From Marinobacter salexigens (GTDB taxonomy: Bacteria; Pseudomonadota; Gammaproteobacteria; Pseudomonadales; Oleiphilaceae): 64,000 bases of DNA. The notes below the pieces were generated by a model. It was not told where the DNA came from. It saw only the letters and a program-made list of their open reading frames with translations, and did not search any database. Location: the NCBI RefSeq assembly GCF_002806945.1, contig NZ_NIHC01000004.1, positions 124,001 to 188,000 of the forward strand. The letters are read 5' to 3'. Below are positions 46,377-59,800 of the stretch, piece by piece. Positions within the stretch are counted from its first letter, which is position 1. Each line of letters starts with the position of its first letter. A program made the translations under genes and the position numbers.

Positions 46377-47827
46377 GCAACGACCCGAAGATTGCTGAGA
46401 AAGCGGAACAGAAAGCGCTGGAACAACAGGCGTTTGAGCGCTTGAGCAAGGCAGATGCCGTTGGTGCTCGGGGAAAAGGCTTTATTGATCGCCTGTTCCG
46501 GCCTTTTTTCTCGGCGTTTCGCAGCAATTCCCGGCATTGGCCTGCAGACGCAGATCAGGCCATGGAACTGCAAAGCACCCTTCGCGCCCGTAGCCTGCTG
46601 TATGGCATAGCCTTGACGTTTATTGGTTTGATTATCTGGGCCGCGTTTGCACCCATAGATGAAGTCACCCGGGGTGAGGGCAAGGTGATCCCGTCTCGAC
46701 AACTCCAGATTATTCAGTCTGCAGATGGCGGTGTGATTGAAGAAGTATTTGTAGATGAAGGCGCCAAAGTCAGCAAAGGCGACCTGCTGGTTCGCATAGA
46801 CCCAACCCGCTTTGTGGCCAGTTATCAGGAAGGCAGTGTGCGGGCGTTTGCACTGGCCGCCAAAGTGAAGCGGCTGCAGGCGCTGATCCAAAGCGAGCCG
46901 TTAGAACTGAATTACAGCGAAGCCGTAACACCGGTGCAGGAACAGGTGTTGCAGCAGGAAGAAGGCTATTACAAGGCCATCCTGAAAGAGCTGGATGAGC
47001 GCTTGGCGGTTGCCCGGGAACAGGTTGCCCAACGGCAACAGGAACTGAGCGAAGCCCAGGCGCGGGCATCTGCATCAGAGCAATCCTATCGCATGTCCAC
47101 GCGGGAGTTGCAGGCCACGGAACCCCTGCTGGCTTCTGGCGCTGTGTCAGAGATAGAAATACTGCGATTACAGCGGGATCAGGCCGCTGCCGATGGTGAG
47201 CGTCAGCAGGCTGCTGCCCGTGTGCGACAGGCAAAAGCCAGCATTCAGGAAGCCGAATCCAGGTTGCTGGAGGTTGAGTCTTCCATGCGCAACCAATGGC
47301 GTGCCGAGCTCAGTGAGGCCAGTTCGCAGCTAAACAGCTTGAACAAGAGCGTTGCCGGGTTGGCAGACAAAGTAAAACTCTCGGAAATTTGCTCGCCAGT
47401 CAATGGAACCGTGCAGAGAGTGCTGCTGAATACCATCGGTGGCGTTGTTCAGCCCGGGAACGCAGTGGTTGAAATTGTTCCCAGCGACGATCGCCTGTTG
47501 GTTGAAGCCAAAATCGCGCCAAAAGACATCGCCTTCCTGCGCCCAGGCTTGCCAGCAACCATCAAACTGCATGCTTACGACTTTGCCATCTATGGCGGAA
47601 TTTCCGCGACCATCGAACACATCAGTGCCGACACCATAACGGATGATCGCGACAACACGTTTTATCTTGTGCGCGCCATAACCACGGCAAAAGACTCGGC
47701 GCAGCATTTATCTGTGATCCCGGGCATGACCGCACAACTTGACATCATGACCGGCAAAAAGACCATTTTGTCTTACATACTGAAACCATTATTGCGTGCC
47801 AAAGCCAACGCTTTGAGCGAACGCTGA
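46373..47827 (+). CDS. Type I secretion membrane-fusion protein, HlyD/LapC-like
   Basis: 484 residues. Short cytoplasmic N-terminus (~1-70), one membrane helix (~74-92, LLYGIALTFIGLIIWAAF), a lipoyl half (GEGKVIPSRQLQIIQSADGGVIEEVFVDEG, split around the hairpin), a long alpha-helical coiled coil (~140-325), the second lipoyl half, and a C-terminal beta domain. It links the ABC exporter to the TolC-like pore. Overlaps the exporter gene by 4 nt. Confidence 0.94.
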   Translation: MSNDPKIAEKAEQKALEQQAFERLSKADAVGARGKGFIDRLFRPFFSAFRSNSRHWPADADQAMELQSTLRARSLLYGIALTFIGLIIWAAFAPIDEVTRGEGKVIPSRQLQIIQSADGGVIEEVFVDEGAKVSKGDLLVRIDPTRFVASYQEGSVRAFALAAKVKRLQALIQSEPLELNYSEAVTPVQEQVLQQEEGYYKAILKELDERLAVAREQVAQRQQELSEAQARASASEQSYRMSTRELQATEPLLASGAVSEIEILRLQRDQAAADGERQQAAARVRQAKASIQEAESRLLEVESSMRNQWRAELSEASSQLNSLNKSVAGLADKVKLSEICSPVNGTVQRVLLNTIGGVVQPGNAVVEIVPSDDRLLVEAKIAPKDIAFLRPGLPATIKLHAYDFAIYGGISATIEHISADTITDDRDNTFYLVRAITTAKDSAQHLSVIPGMTAQLDIMTGKKTILSYILKPLLRAKANALSER

Positions 47828-47850
47828 AGTAACTTTATTTTGAGGTCCTT

Positions 47851-50800
47851 ATGACTACTCTGGCAATTGTTGTAACCCTGGTCGGACAAGCTTGGGCTGA
47901 AAACGCCAACGGTGAGCGCCGTGCATTGGAAGTAGGTGATCAGCTGGCAGTTGATGAAACCCTGATCATGGCAGAAGGTGCCCGGATTGATCTGGACTTT
48001 GGCGACAACCAGCAATTGACCTTCCTGGGCGAGCAGCAAGTGACTGCCGAAGCAAGAGGGGAGCTCATCGATCAAGGTGAAAGCCTTGATGCTCTTGAAT
48101 CCGGTGAGCAGCCGGAACCCGTTACGCCTGTGGAATCAGGTGGGGGCAGCGCATCTGAGGGCCATGGTTTTGTTCAGCTGGTGCGCATAGGCGAAATAAT
48201 AGAAGCGGATGGCTACACGCCGGTCACCGTTGCGCAAATTCAAGAGGTTCTACGCCCGTTCGGATTGGCTTTGCCACAGCAGGATTTTGTGAGGGGAACG
48301 GAGCGGGACGGCACTCGGTACGATGAGCAAGGCTACCCCGAGACAGGCTCCAAACTCGCAAAGCTGAGCATCTCCATTGATGTGATTACCGGCGATGACA
48401 TAGTGGACGCCACGGAAGCGGGACAGTCTATTACGCTGACAGGCACCGTGGGCGGCGGCGTATCGGCCGGGGATACCGTTACCGTAACCGTAAATGGCCA
48501 GAATTACAGCACCACAGTGAATGCCGATGGTAAAACCTGGCAAGTGGATGTTCCCGGGAGTGAGCTGGCAAAAGACAACCGGGTTCAGGCGACGGTTAAC
48601 AGTGTTGAGCCCAACGGAACGCCGGTCTCTGAAAGTGCAGAGCGCCCCTACCTGGCCGATGACAAAACGCCAAGCGTTAAGGTTGAGCTTGAGCAAGGCT
48701 CAGGCGACAACGGCCAGTACAGCCAAGCCGACACCAGTGACGGTAAAGTTCAAGGTACTATCACCTTTGACCCGAACACAACAGCCCCCGGCGATAAGGT
48801 AACCGTAACCGATAAAGACGGTAACCCGGTTACGGATGCCAATGGTGCCCCCGTTGACGACTATGAACTCAGCCAGAGCGATATCGATAACGGTATAAAG
48901 GTAGATGTATCCGTAGCCATTAACCAAACCTACGTTGAGATGAACGCGATAGTTACCGACCCTGCAGGTAACAGCAGCACAGGTTTTGACCGAAACCCGA
49001 AAGACAATACCACGCCAAAGGCCGAGGTAGAGCTTGAGCCTGGCTCCGGCCCAAATGGCGAGTACAACGACGACGATATCAGCGATGGCAAGGTTACCGG
49101 CACGGTGACCTTTGATCCTGACACCTCGGTTGGCGATACGGTAAAAATCACCGATAAGGACGGTAACGTCATTATCGAACGCCCAGTAACGCAAGACGAT
49201 ATCGATAATGGAATTACTGTTGATATCCCTGTGGCGGATGGTCAGACCAACGTAGAGATGAACGTTGAGGTTACTGATCCTGCGGGCAATACCAGCTCTA
49301 CGGATGACAGCAAACCAGTCGATAACCTTACACCGGGCGTAGCCGTTGAACTCGAGCCAGGCTCGGGCACCAACGGTAAATACGATGCCGGTGATTTCAG
49401 TAGCGGTAAAATTGAAGGGGAGATTACGTTCGACCCGAGCACTACATCCCCGGGCGACAAAATAACGGCCACCGATAAAGACGGTAACCCGATACTGGAC
49501 AGCAACGGCGACCCAATCACCGATTACGAGATCACCCAAGGTGACATCGATAACGGCATCACTGTTGAGGTGCCTGTAGGTCCAGGCGATACCGACGTTG
49601 AGCTAAATGTTGATATTACCGATCCTGCTGGCAACACCAGCACAGGTTCCGACAGCAACCCTGCCGATGGTGTTGTCGTTACCGCAGAGCTGGCCGTTAG
49701 TGCAACGAGTGTGGATGAGGGCACCGCAACAGATTTGCAGTACAGCGTCACTCTCAAAGATACTAATGGTGACCCGGTTGTAGCCAATAACGACATTACG
49801 GTAAACACGACTGTTGGCACCATTACCATCAGCGCGGGCAACTCTGCAGGCACACTGGATATACCCGTACAAGGCGACGATGTTTACCTGGATGGTGAAA
49901 CAATCACTGGCCAAATCACCAACATCGTCGAAAACGGCTTGAGCGGAACTGCAATATTTGAAAACCTCACCTTCGACAATACGCCAGTACAAACGACCGT
50001 TAACGACACCCTTGATACTGTCACTGCCAAGCTGACTGTCAGTGAAACCGCTGTCGATGAAGGCGAAGTCAATAACCTGATCTACACCGCCACGCTGAAA
50101 GATGCGGCCAATAATGCGGTGACCGCCAATAACGATGTGACGGTAACCACCTCGCTCGGCACCATTACCATCAAGGCCGGCGACAGCTTTGGTGTGTTGG
50201 TTGTGCCGGTGCAGGGTGACGATGTTTATATCGATAGTGAGCCGGTCAGTAACAAAATTACTGCTGTTGTTGAAGGCAATGCAGGGACATCTGGCGCATT
50301 TGAAGATTTAGCATTCGATAATACGCCGGTGCAAACCGTCGTCAGCGATACCACTGATACCACCACAGCTACATTAAGCTCTGCAGGTAGCGGTGATGAA
50401 GATAATGGCGCGATCACTTACACCATTAGCTTGGATAATGCCCCGCAAGACGCACAGACCTTCGATCTGGTGTTAAGCAATGGCCAAGCCGAAACCATTA
50501 CCGTGGCGGCGGGCGCCAAAACGGGTTCTGTAACCTTTGGGTGGGGTTCGGGCCTGGTGGCAGGCGCGGTTCAGATGTCTGGCTACCCGGATTCTGATGT
50601 GCACCTGGAGCCTGACGATGTTCTAACCGTCGACAGCATTATTGCCAGTGGCACCGGTGGCAATTTCGAAGATTTGGTAGTTGTTGATAACAGTAGCGGC
50701 CTGACGATTTCCGATTCCATCGACACCACCACAGCTACGCTGACCTCAGCTGGCAGCGGTGACGAAGACAATGGTTCTGTTACATACGCGGTGAGCTTGG

Positions 50801-53800
50801 ATCACGCCACCGAAGGTGATCAGGACTTCACTGTTGCATTGAGTAATGGCCAGAATGCAACCATTCAGGTGACGGCAGGTGCAACCTCGGGTTCGGTTAC
50901 CTTGGGGTGGGGCACAGGCTTGACCGGCACGGCTATTGCGTTAAGCGGCTACCCGAGTCCGGATGTTTATCTGAAACCGGATTTTGTGCTGGCTGTTGAC
51001 AGTGTTACTGCAAGCGGCACCGGTGGCAACTTCGAAAGCCTGGTTGTTGTTGATAACAGCACCGATCTGACGATTGCAGACACCATCGATACCACCACGG
51101 CCACATTGACCTCAGTTGGTGGTGGTGATGAAGATAACGGCTCAATAACCTACACCGTCGACTTGAGTAATGCTCCACAAGCTGACCAGTTGTTCAGCCT
51201 TACCCTCAGCAACGGCCAAACGGCAAACATTTCAGTAGCAGCAGGCAGTACATCAGGAACTATCACATTTGGCTGGGGTACAGGCGTAGCGGCGGGTGCT
51301 CAACCGCTGGCGGGCTATCCTGATAGTGATGCTCACCTTGAGCCCGATTTTGATCTGACAGTTACAGATTTTGCAGCCCTGGGTAATAGCGGCAACTTCG
51401 AAGACCTGGCAGTTGTAGATAACAGCACCGACCTGACAATTACCGATTCCATCGACATCACAACCGCCGTATTAACCTCTGTTGGTAATGGTGATGAAGA
51501 CAACGGAGCGATCACTTACTCCGTTAATCTGGATAACCCAGCGCAAGCTGCCCAGGACTTCACCATCAATTTAAGTAATGGCCAAACTGAAACTATTACT
51601 GTTGCGGCAGGCGCGACCACAGGCTCTGTAACCTTTGGTTGGGGTTCGGGGTTGAGCGGCTCAGCAATTGCTTTGACTGGCTACCCCGACTCTGATGTCT
51701 ACATAGAGCCGGATTTTGTATTAGGTGTTGATAGCATTACTGCAAGCGGCAACGGCGGAAATTTTGAAGATCTGACTGTTGTTGATAATAGCACTGACCT
51801 GACGATTGCAGACACCATCGATACCACCACGGTTACTTTGGATGACGTCACCGTTAACGAAGGCGCTGACATAATCATTAGCGCCACGGTTGGCCATGCG
51901 CCGCAGAATACTGACCTGGTACTGACGCTGGATAATGGCCAGACCATCACCATTGCGGTGGGTGACACCACGGGCAGCGTGACCTTCGCCAATCCAAAAG
52001 GCGACACGCCTTATGTGGATAGCGTGACGCAGGAATATGAAATTACCGGTAGCACGGGCGGTAATTACGAAAACCTGGACACCTCCGATAAAGCGATTGT
52101 GACGGTCGAAGATACCCAAGACACCACCACCGTCACGCTGACGGACAGCACTCTCGATGAAGGCGCAAATATCACCATCACCGCCGAAGTCGATAACGCC
52201 CCGCAAGATACAGATTTAGTGCTGACGCTGAGCAATGGTGAACAAATCACCATCGCGGCAGGTACTACCAGCGGCAGCGTGACTTTCACCAACCCGAACG
52301 GTGAAGATGTATACCAAGATGGCGAGACGCTGGAATACGACATTATTGCCAGCAGTGGTGGTAACTATGAAAACTTAGATACCACGGCCAAATCGACTAT
52401 CACCGTAGAAGACACCACAGGCACCGTTACTGCCAAGCTGTCTGTCAGTAAAACAGAAATAAATGAAGGTGACGCAGCTGATTTGGTTTACACGGTGACG
52501 TTGGAAGATAGCAACGGTAATCCGGTGACTACGAATAACAGCATCACGGTTAACACCACGCTGGGCGACATCGTTATTGGTGCTGGCAACACTCATGGTG
52601 CTATCAATGTGCCAGTTCAAGCGGATGATGCGTACGTTAATGCCGGAACGGTAGAAAATGAAATAACCGGTATTATCGAAACCAATTCTGGTCAGCCAGG
52701 AAGTTTTGAGAAGTTAGAGGCAGATACCACAGCCGTTACCACTAGGGTGAATGATGTCACCACACCGACGACCATTACTTTAAGTGACATCACCGGTTTT
52801 GAAGGTGAAACCCACACCATGACCGCAACCGTTGATCATGCAGTAACGGAAAACGATCTGGTTGTCACCCTCAGTAACGGCGAAGCTATTACGATTGCCG
52901 TGGGCCAAACGTCTGGTACCTCTGATCCGTTCCTTATTCAAACCGATGATGTGTATGTGGATGCAGGATCCTATACCGTTTCGATTGATAGCACGGCTGG
53001 TGGTAACTATGAGCAACTGATTAAAACAGCCACATCAACGGTGACAGTGAATGACACCATCGACCCCGTTTACGCCATCATCGAGGTCAACCACAATGCT
53101 GTTTTGGAAGGTGGAGAACTTGAGTATACGGTCAGTCTGGTAGACAGCAATAACAACCCGGTCACCGTAGCGACAGGGAAAACGGTTGAGGTAGGCTTGC
53201 ATTGGACAGGAACGGCAACTGCCGCCGATGTGGACAACTTGCCTGGCTCTGTTTCTATTAATGCTGGCGCTTCAGACACTACCTTCACTGTTAAGACTGT
53301 AACCGACAGCTTGCCAGAGCTGAGTGAGCAGCTGACAGTAGTAATCGACAGTGTTACTGATAACAACGGCACCGATAAAGGCTTCGAAGACCTGCAAATT
53401 GGTCATCAGGATAACAGCGCCACAGTTACTATCTTCGACAACCCAAGCATTAGTGCCACCGATATCACTGTTTATGAAAAAGGCTTAACGGATGGCAGCA
53501 GCGCGGGCGATGGCACAGTAACGCGAACCGGCACCATGTTGGTTAGTGCGCCAACAGGCCTCGACAGCATTACTATTGGTGGTGAAACTATAACGTTCAA
53601 CCAGTTAGAAAATGGACATACCATTTCGGTTGCGGGCGGTAACCTAACCATCAATAGCTTCACCCCAACCGCGCAAAGCAATGGCAACGATGCCCAGTGG
53701 GAAATTGAATACAGCTACACCTTAACTGGCAGGCAGGCCCACACAACCCAGGGCACTGACGATGTAACACTTGACCTGGCTTTAAGTGTGGTTGCTACCG

Positions 53801-56800
53801 ATCCGACCGACAGTAATCTGACAATTACCGAATCTGGTAATAACCTGGTTGTTACTGTTGTTGACGATATTCCCACCATTGAACTTTCAGGTGACACGCC
53901 AGGCACTATCACGGTGCAAGAAGCGGATATTGATAGTAATGCAGCCACTGCAACCGCTGATTTTTCTACTGCCTTTGAAGATGCTGTTTATGGTGCTGAT
54001 GGCGATGCTGGCACAGGGTATGAGCTTGTTATTAACAGTCCTGCTACAGGCCTTAAAGACCTAGATGGCAATGATGTTAAATTAAGCCTCAACGGGAGTG
54101 TGATTGAAGGCAAGGTAGGCACCAATGTCTTGTTCACAATCGAAGTCGATCAAGACGGCAAAGTAACACTAACGCAACATGCGCCTTTACTACACGGCGA
54201 AACCCACACGTCTACTGATGTGCAATTAGCCATTAATAAAGCGGCTATTAGCCTAAAAGCCACGGCTACCGACGGCGATGGCGATACTGCTCCTGTCGCA
54301 TTGGAAAATATCGGCGACCGTTTTGTGTTCCAAGATGACGGCCCAGCGCTGAAAGACGGCAAAGTAGACCAAGATGGTTTTGTTATTGGCAATGAGATTG
54401 TCGATGAAAAATACCTGCCATCTGGTAGTGACTCAGATAACGTTAGCCTGACTGTTACTAACGACTTGCCGATTGACTTCGGAGCCGATGGTGCTATTTC
54501 TGCTGACGGAACAGTTGGGCTTAAATTTTCAAATACAGATATTTTGGAAGCACTGGGCCTGACATCTGGCACCAAGGCGTTGGCGTATGAAATTAGCGGA
54601 GATGGTCATACCATCACAGCTAAAACTGATGTGCCAGCCCCGGATAGCAAACCCAACTTTACCATCACCCTAAGCGTGGATGGTACCGGGAAACCAAGCT
54701 ACGAGTTCACTTTGCAAGGCCCGCTGGACCACACGCTGAATGCTGATGGCGAAACAGCCGATAACATAGTTCTGCCCTTTGAAATTACCGCCACCGATGG
54801 TGACGGCGACTCGGTTGGCCTGAAATTCAACGTAGAAGTTGTTGATGATACGCCCGATATAGCTGATCGTGAGCTGGATGTAAATGAAGACGGTTCCGTT
54901 GGCTTTAGTAACGCGGATATTAATACCAGTACAGTTAGCATACAGGCTGCAACTCAACAGGCAGATGATCCTGAAGGCAAAGCAGTCTGGGATCTTACTG
55001 GTGGACATGGACAAGTCCTGGTGGGCAATGATGGCACCATTACCTACAAGCCGAACGAAGATTACCGTGGAGAAGATAGCTATACCTATACCGTCACTAC
55101 AGATGGTGGTACCTACGACCGAACGGTGAATATTACCGTTAAACCCGTGGCTGATAAGCCGTTATTTGCTGATGAAAATGGAAACTATCCAGACAATACC
55201 GCGATAGATCCCGATGGTTCGCTAAACACTGGCACCTACGACTATAGCGTGCAAACGGATGAGGATGTATCTGTAGGCTTGCAGCTGCATGTGCCAAAGG
55301 TGAAGGATGGTGGCAGTGCTGCAACATCAGACCCTGCTGAGCTATTAGGCGCTATTACTCTTGGCTTCAAAGATCTGGCCGCAGATTATACGCCTGAGCT
55401 ACAACTACAACTGGCGAATGGCACAGTTTTATCACCTGACGCCAGCGGCGGATTTCAGTTTGTTATTGTCGATAATGAAACAGACAAAAATCCACTGGAC
55501 TGGCACTTGAAAAAAGGTTTGCCCGCAGAAGGCAACGGTGTCCACTACCTGACCGAAGCTCAGTACGAAGGATTACAGGTGCAACCACCTGCTGAGCGCC
55601 ATGAAAACTTCAAAACTGAAGTATCGGTTGCTAGTTATGAGGTGGATGCTCAAGGTGAACAGCTAGCGGGCGTTAACGGTGCAACCAGCACGCAAACGGT
55701 CGACGTTATTTTGAAAGCTGTTACTGACCCAATAGAGCTAAAAGTTGACACCGATAAGGATGCGCACAGCTATGAAATGGATGAAGACACTACGTTTAAT
55801 CTGAAAGACGAGCTAACGGTTAACTATCCGGATAATTATGTGGATGGTCGTCAAGGTGACGGTGTGGTTGGCGGGGATCTTGATGGCAGTGAAACGCGCT
55901 GGTTTGAAATTACCGGCTTGCCGAAAGATACAGTCGTTAATGGCACCACAGTAACTGGCCCAAGCCATGTGATAAGCATTGAGGCGCCGGGTTTAAGCAC
56001 TACCGATAACGGATTGCCTGATATTAATATCACCCCACCGAAAGACTTCAGTGGCGATATGGCTGGCATTACCGTCACTCTAAAAGCGCAAGATAAAGAC
56101 ACGGATGCCGGAGATAGCGACGGTCTAGTTGAAGAAGACAGTATTACACTTGAGCTGCAAGTAAATCCAGTGGCAGGCGACGTGGAGATAAAAGGCACAG
56201 AAGGCCTTGAGGATCAGGCGATTGCCTTCCTCGAAAACGTCAAGGTTACTGATGACAGCACAGCGTCAGGAACACTGGGTGAAGTGATTACGGAAGTGTC
56301 TTTCACTGTACCAACAGGCTGGACAGCAGATGGCGCAGGTAATTGGTCGAACACCGACGGCCAGACATGGACGATGGAACCATCAACAAGTGCTGGCTGG
56401 ACAGGTGTTTGGGATGGCAACAAGTACACCATCACCTTTGATGACACTGACCCGACCACTGGCCTCTCTAAAGAAGCACGTGAAGATATCCTCAAAGAGT
56501 TCACCGTCACACCCCCTGCGCACAGCAGTAAGGACATTGGCCTAGAGGTTGAGGTCACCAGTGTTGATCACAGTGTAATTGATGGTGGTTTATCCAGTGA
56601 TCCTGCCATTAAGGAAGGAACACTAACTGTTGTGGTTAAGCCTGTTGCCGAAGACGTGGATACAAACTCGGACGGTGCTGATGGTAAAGACGTCACCATG
56701 GGCGGTGACCACGTGTACCAAACCTCAGGCGAAGAAGATGGATGGCTTGTTCTGGGTGACGAAACATCAACAGGCTTCAAGCTCAGCAATAACTGGTCTA

Positions 56801-59800
56801 ACGAAGATGGCAAGTGGGTAGATGATGGTTCGGGTAACTGGTCAGAAGACACCACTTATGGCCGCAGCGAAGACACTTTTGCACTGTTAACGCCGTTTAA
56901 AACAGAGAACAACTCTGCGAAGGCAGATGCAAATACAGCCGGTGAACTCGAAGGCAGCGTCTTTACTTACAGTGATGGCACAACAACCTTTACCCTGCCT
57001 TTCGCCGGCGATGCAGTAAAAATCCCCATGCAGTATCTCGACAGCGTTCAGTTCAAGGGGCCAGCAGACTGGGCGGGTGTGGTTAAAATCAAAGTTGAAG
57101 CGCACACCACCGATTATGATGAGGATGATGACAGTATTACTGATGAAGCCACCTCTGGTGAAGCCTGGCTGACAAACCTGATCATCGAGCCCCGTGCCGA
57201 TCAGGTCACCCTCAAAGTCGATGCAATCATTAAAACGGATGAAGACGTCCCTGTAGACCTCAATATCATTCCGACCAGCAGCGATCCTAGTGAGACCTTT
57301 GATGTCACTATTAAAGGTATTCCTAAGGGTGCGAAAATCGAGTATGACGGAACAGAGTACGAAGCCGGGAGCTCAGTGGGTGAATACGATTCTTCAGACG
57401 AAGAGGCGGAAGGACTTTTCAAGGTTACTGAAGGCAGTGATGTTAGTTACATTCTGGTGATTAAAGACTTCGATACAGACAAACAGCCAACGCTAACGCC
57501 ACCAAAAGACAGCAACGTCACTATTAGCCTTGATATCACCGCACAGTCCGTGGATACCCTAGATTACATCGATAGTAGCGGTGCCCCGCAGACGATTACG
57601 AATAAGGATCCAAGCAAGAGCCACACCCTGACAACAGAGGTTCAGGTACAAGGTGTGCCTGATAAGCCACTACTGACGTTGGTGCAAGATAAGGTATATA
57701 TAGAGGATGCAGATAATCAAGATTCAGGACAGCTGAAAGTCACTCTCAGTGATTTAATCACCGAGCTTAAATCCGGCGAAACCGGCGTTGATGGTGCGGT
57801 GCCTGATGTTTCAGAAACCGTAACCTTACGTATCAGCGGACTGCCTGAAGGCTTCAGCTTGGAAAAAGCTGGCCCTGCATTAGGGGGCAGTGGTGAGGGT
57901 CGTGTCTGGGTAATCACAAAAGCTGATCTCGAAAAAACTGGCGAATATGCAGTTCAAATCACTGTACCAAAGCACCACAGCGGCACGGTTAAACTTACTG
58001 CACAGCCGGTGGTGACTGAAAACGACAACCCGTCAGAGATATTCTTTGCTCCGCAAAACGTCAGTTTCGACATTACCCCGGTGCCAGAGGCAACTCTGTC
58101 GATCAGCTCAAGCCTCACAGAGGACACCATTGGTGAGCTCGAGCTCATGCCAGTGGGGGATGATTCGGACGAGTACATCAGTGCTGTGCGCATTGCTGAA
58201 GATGCTGTCAATACCGCAGGCGTTACCCTTTACGATGCCAATGACAACCCGCTGACCGCCAGCGGTGGCTTCTATACGGTCAACAACACAGGCACCACAG
58301 GTGCGCCAGTGGTTAAGGTGAAAGGCCCAGCCAACTACAGTGGCAATGACGAAATAAAGTTGGATATCCAGTATCAAGTCATTGACCCTGTGACATCAGG
58401 TAGCGGCTCTGCTGTTACTTCAGGCTGGCAAACACAGGAGCACACCCTTAACTTTGCCCCTGTGACTGACGAGATTGTCTTGTCGTTGGGTGACATAGAT
58501 GGTGGTACTACTGCGGGTGAGGTAACAACTGCAGAGAAGGATTCCACTGTAACCGTTGGCCTGAAAATTACGCAAAAACCTGATGTGAATGCTGATAACA
58601 AATCTGACACCGATAGCTCGGAGAAGTTTACGCATGTGGTTATTTCAGGTGTACCCGGTGGTGTAAGTGTCAAGGGTGCTGTAGAAACAGCAAAAGGCGA
58701 GTGGCTGTTAACCGTTGGTGACTTACCGTTTAACACCGCCGAGTTGACACATGCCCTGGAGTTCCTAGTCAGTGGTTATGCGGACACTTTCGAGCAAGCA
58801 ATCACCATCACCACTTACACTCAGGATACCGGTGCAGATTTCATCGAAAAAGACAGCCTGTCTTGGACGCTTAAGTACGTAAGCAGTACTGGACCTGATG
58901 CAGTAGACTTGCCTGAGCTGGTACTGGAAGCAGTGAATAACTCACAAACAGAGGATGAGCCGTTTGCGTTAGGTGATGTTGTCACAGGCACTCTTACCAC
59001 TCCAGCAGGGACTACTGATAACCAGTTTGAGATGACCGTTGCGATACGTACCACGCCAGACGATGAAACAGATTTTTCTGGTATGACACGCACCTTGGTT
59101 ACGGAGAATGGCCAGCCAGTCGCACTCTGGACTAAAACTGTTAGCGGTGTCACAAAAGCAGATGCGCAAACGCAGTTAGACGACCTGTTGGGCTCAATTA
59201 CAGTGACGCCTCCACAGGACGCCAACTCGAATAACCTCGCTGGCGGCACTTTGGACTTGGATGTTAACGTTGCTGTTCACGCCGATGGCGTCAGCCGTGA
59301 TTCTCAAGCCATGCCACAGCTACCAATAACACCGGTTACTGACGAACTGGTTATAACCGTCAGTGAAAATGTGGTGGACGAAGGCGAGAATATCAGCCTC
59401 GACATCGGCCTGAGTAGTAAAGACGGCGCCGATGGTACGCTTGGCGCACCTGATGCTGGCTGGACAGTGGTGGGCGACATAGTGTTTATCCACATCGCTG
59501 ATGGCCTGAACGGTGAGTTGTATGTTGATGGTACTGAAAGCTTAGGCTCAGAAACTGCCCCAGCAGGAGTACCGACAGGGCTCCCAGGTGGTAAGTACTA
59601 CGAAGTCTCTGTAATTGATTTAGACAAGCTGGAATTCAGGCCTGATAAGACTAATCATCCTTTCCAAACAGGCTCGCTAGGCGTCACCGTCTGGGTTGAG
59701 CACATCGAGAATAACGATGTTGCAGGCTCGAAAGTATCCACAGGTACCGGTTCGTTAACCATCGTTCAGTCCAACAGTGGTTATGAGGCGACTATTACCG

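Noticed and set aside
48700-49539. Long minus-strand open frames under the adhesin gene (279 codons here, and several more to 60290)
   Set aside because: They arise from the repetitive GAT/ACC-rich codons of the adhesin read backwards; they have no ribosome sites and no recognisable products.
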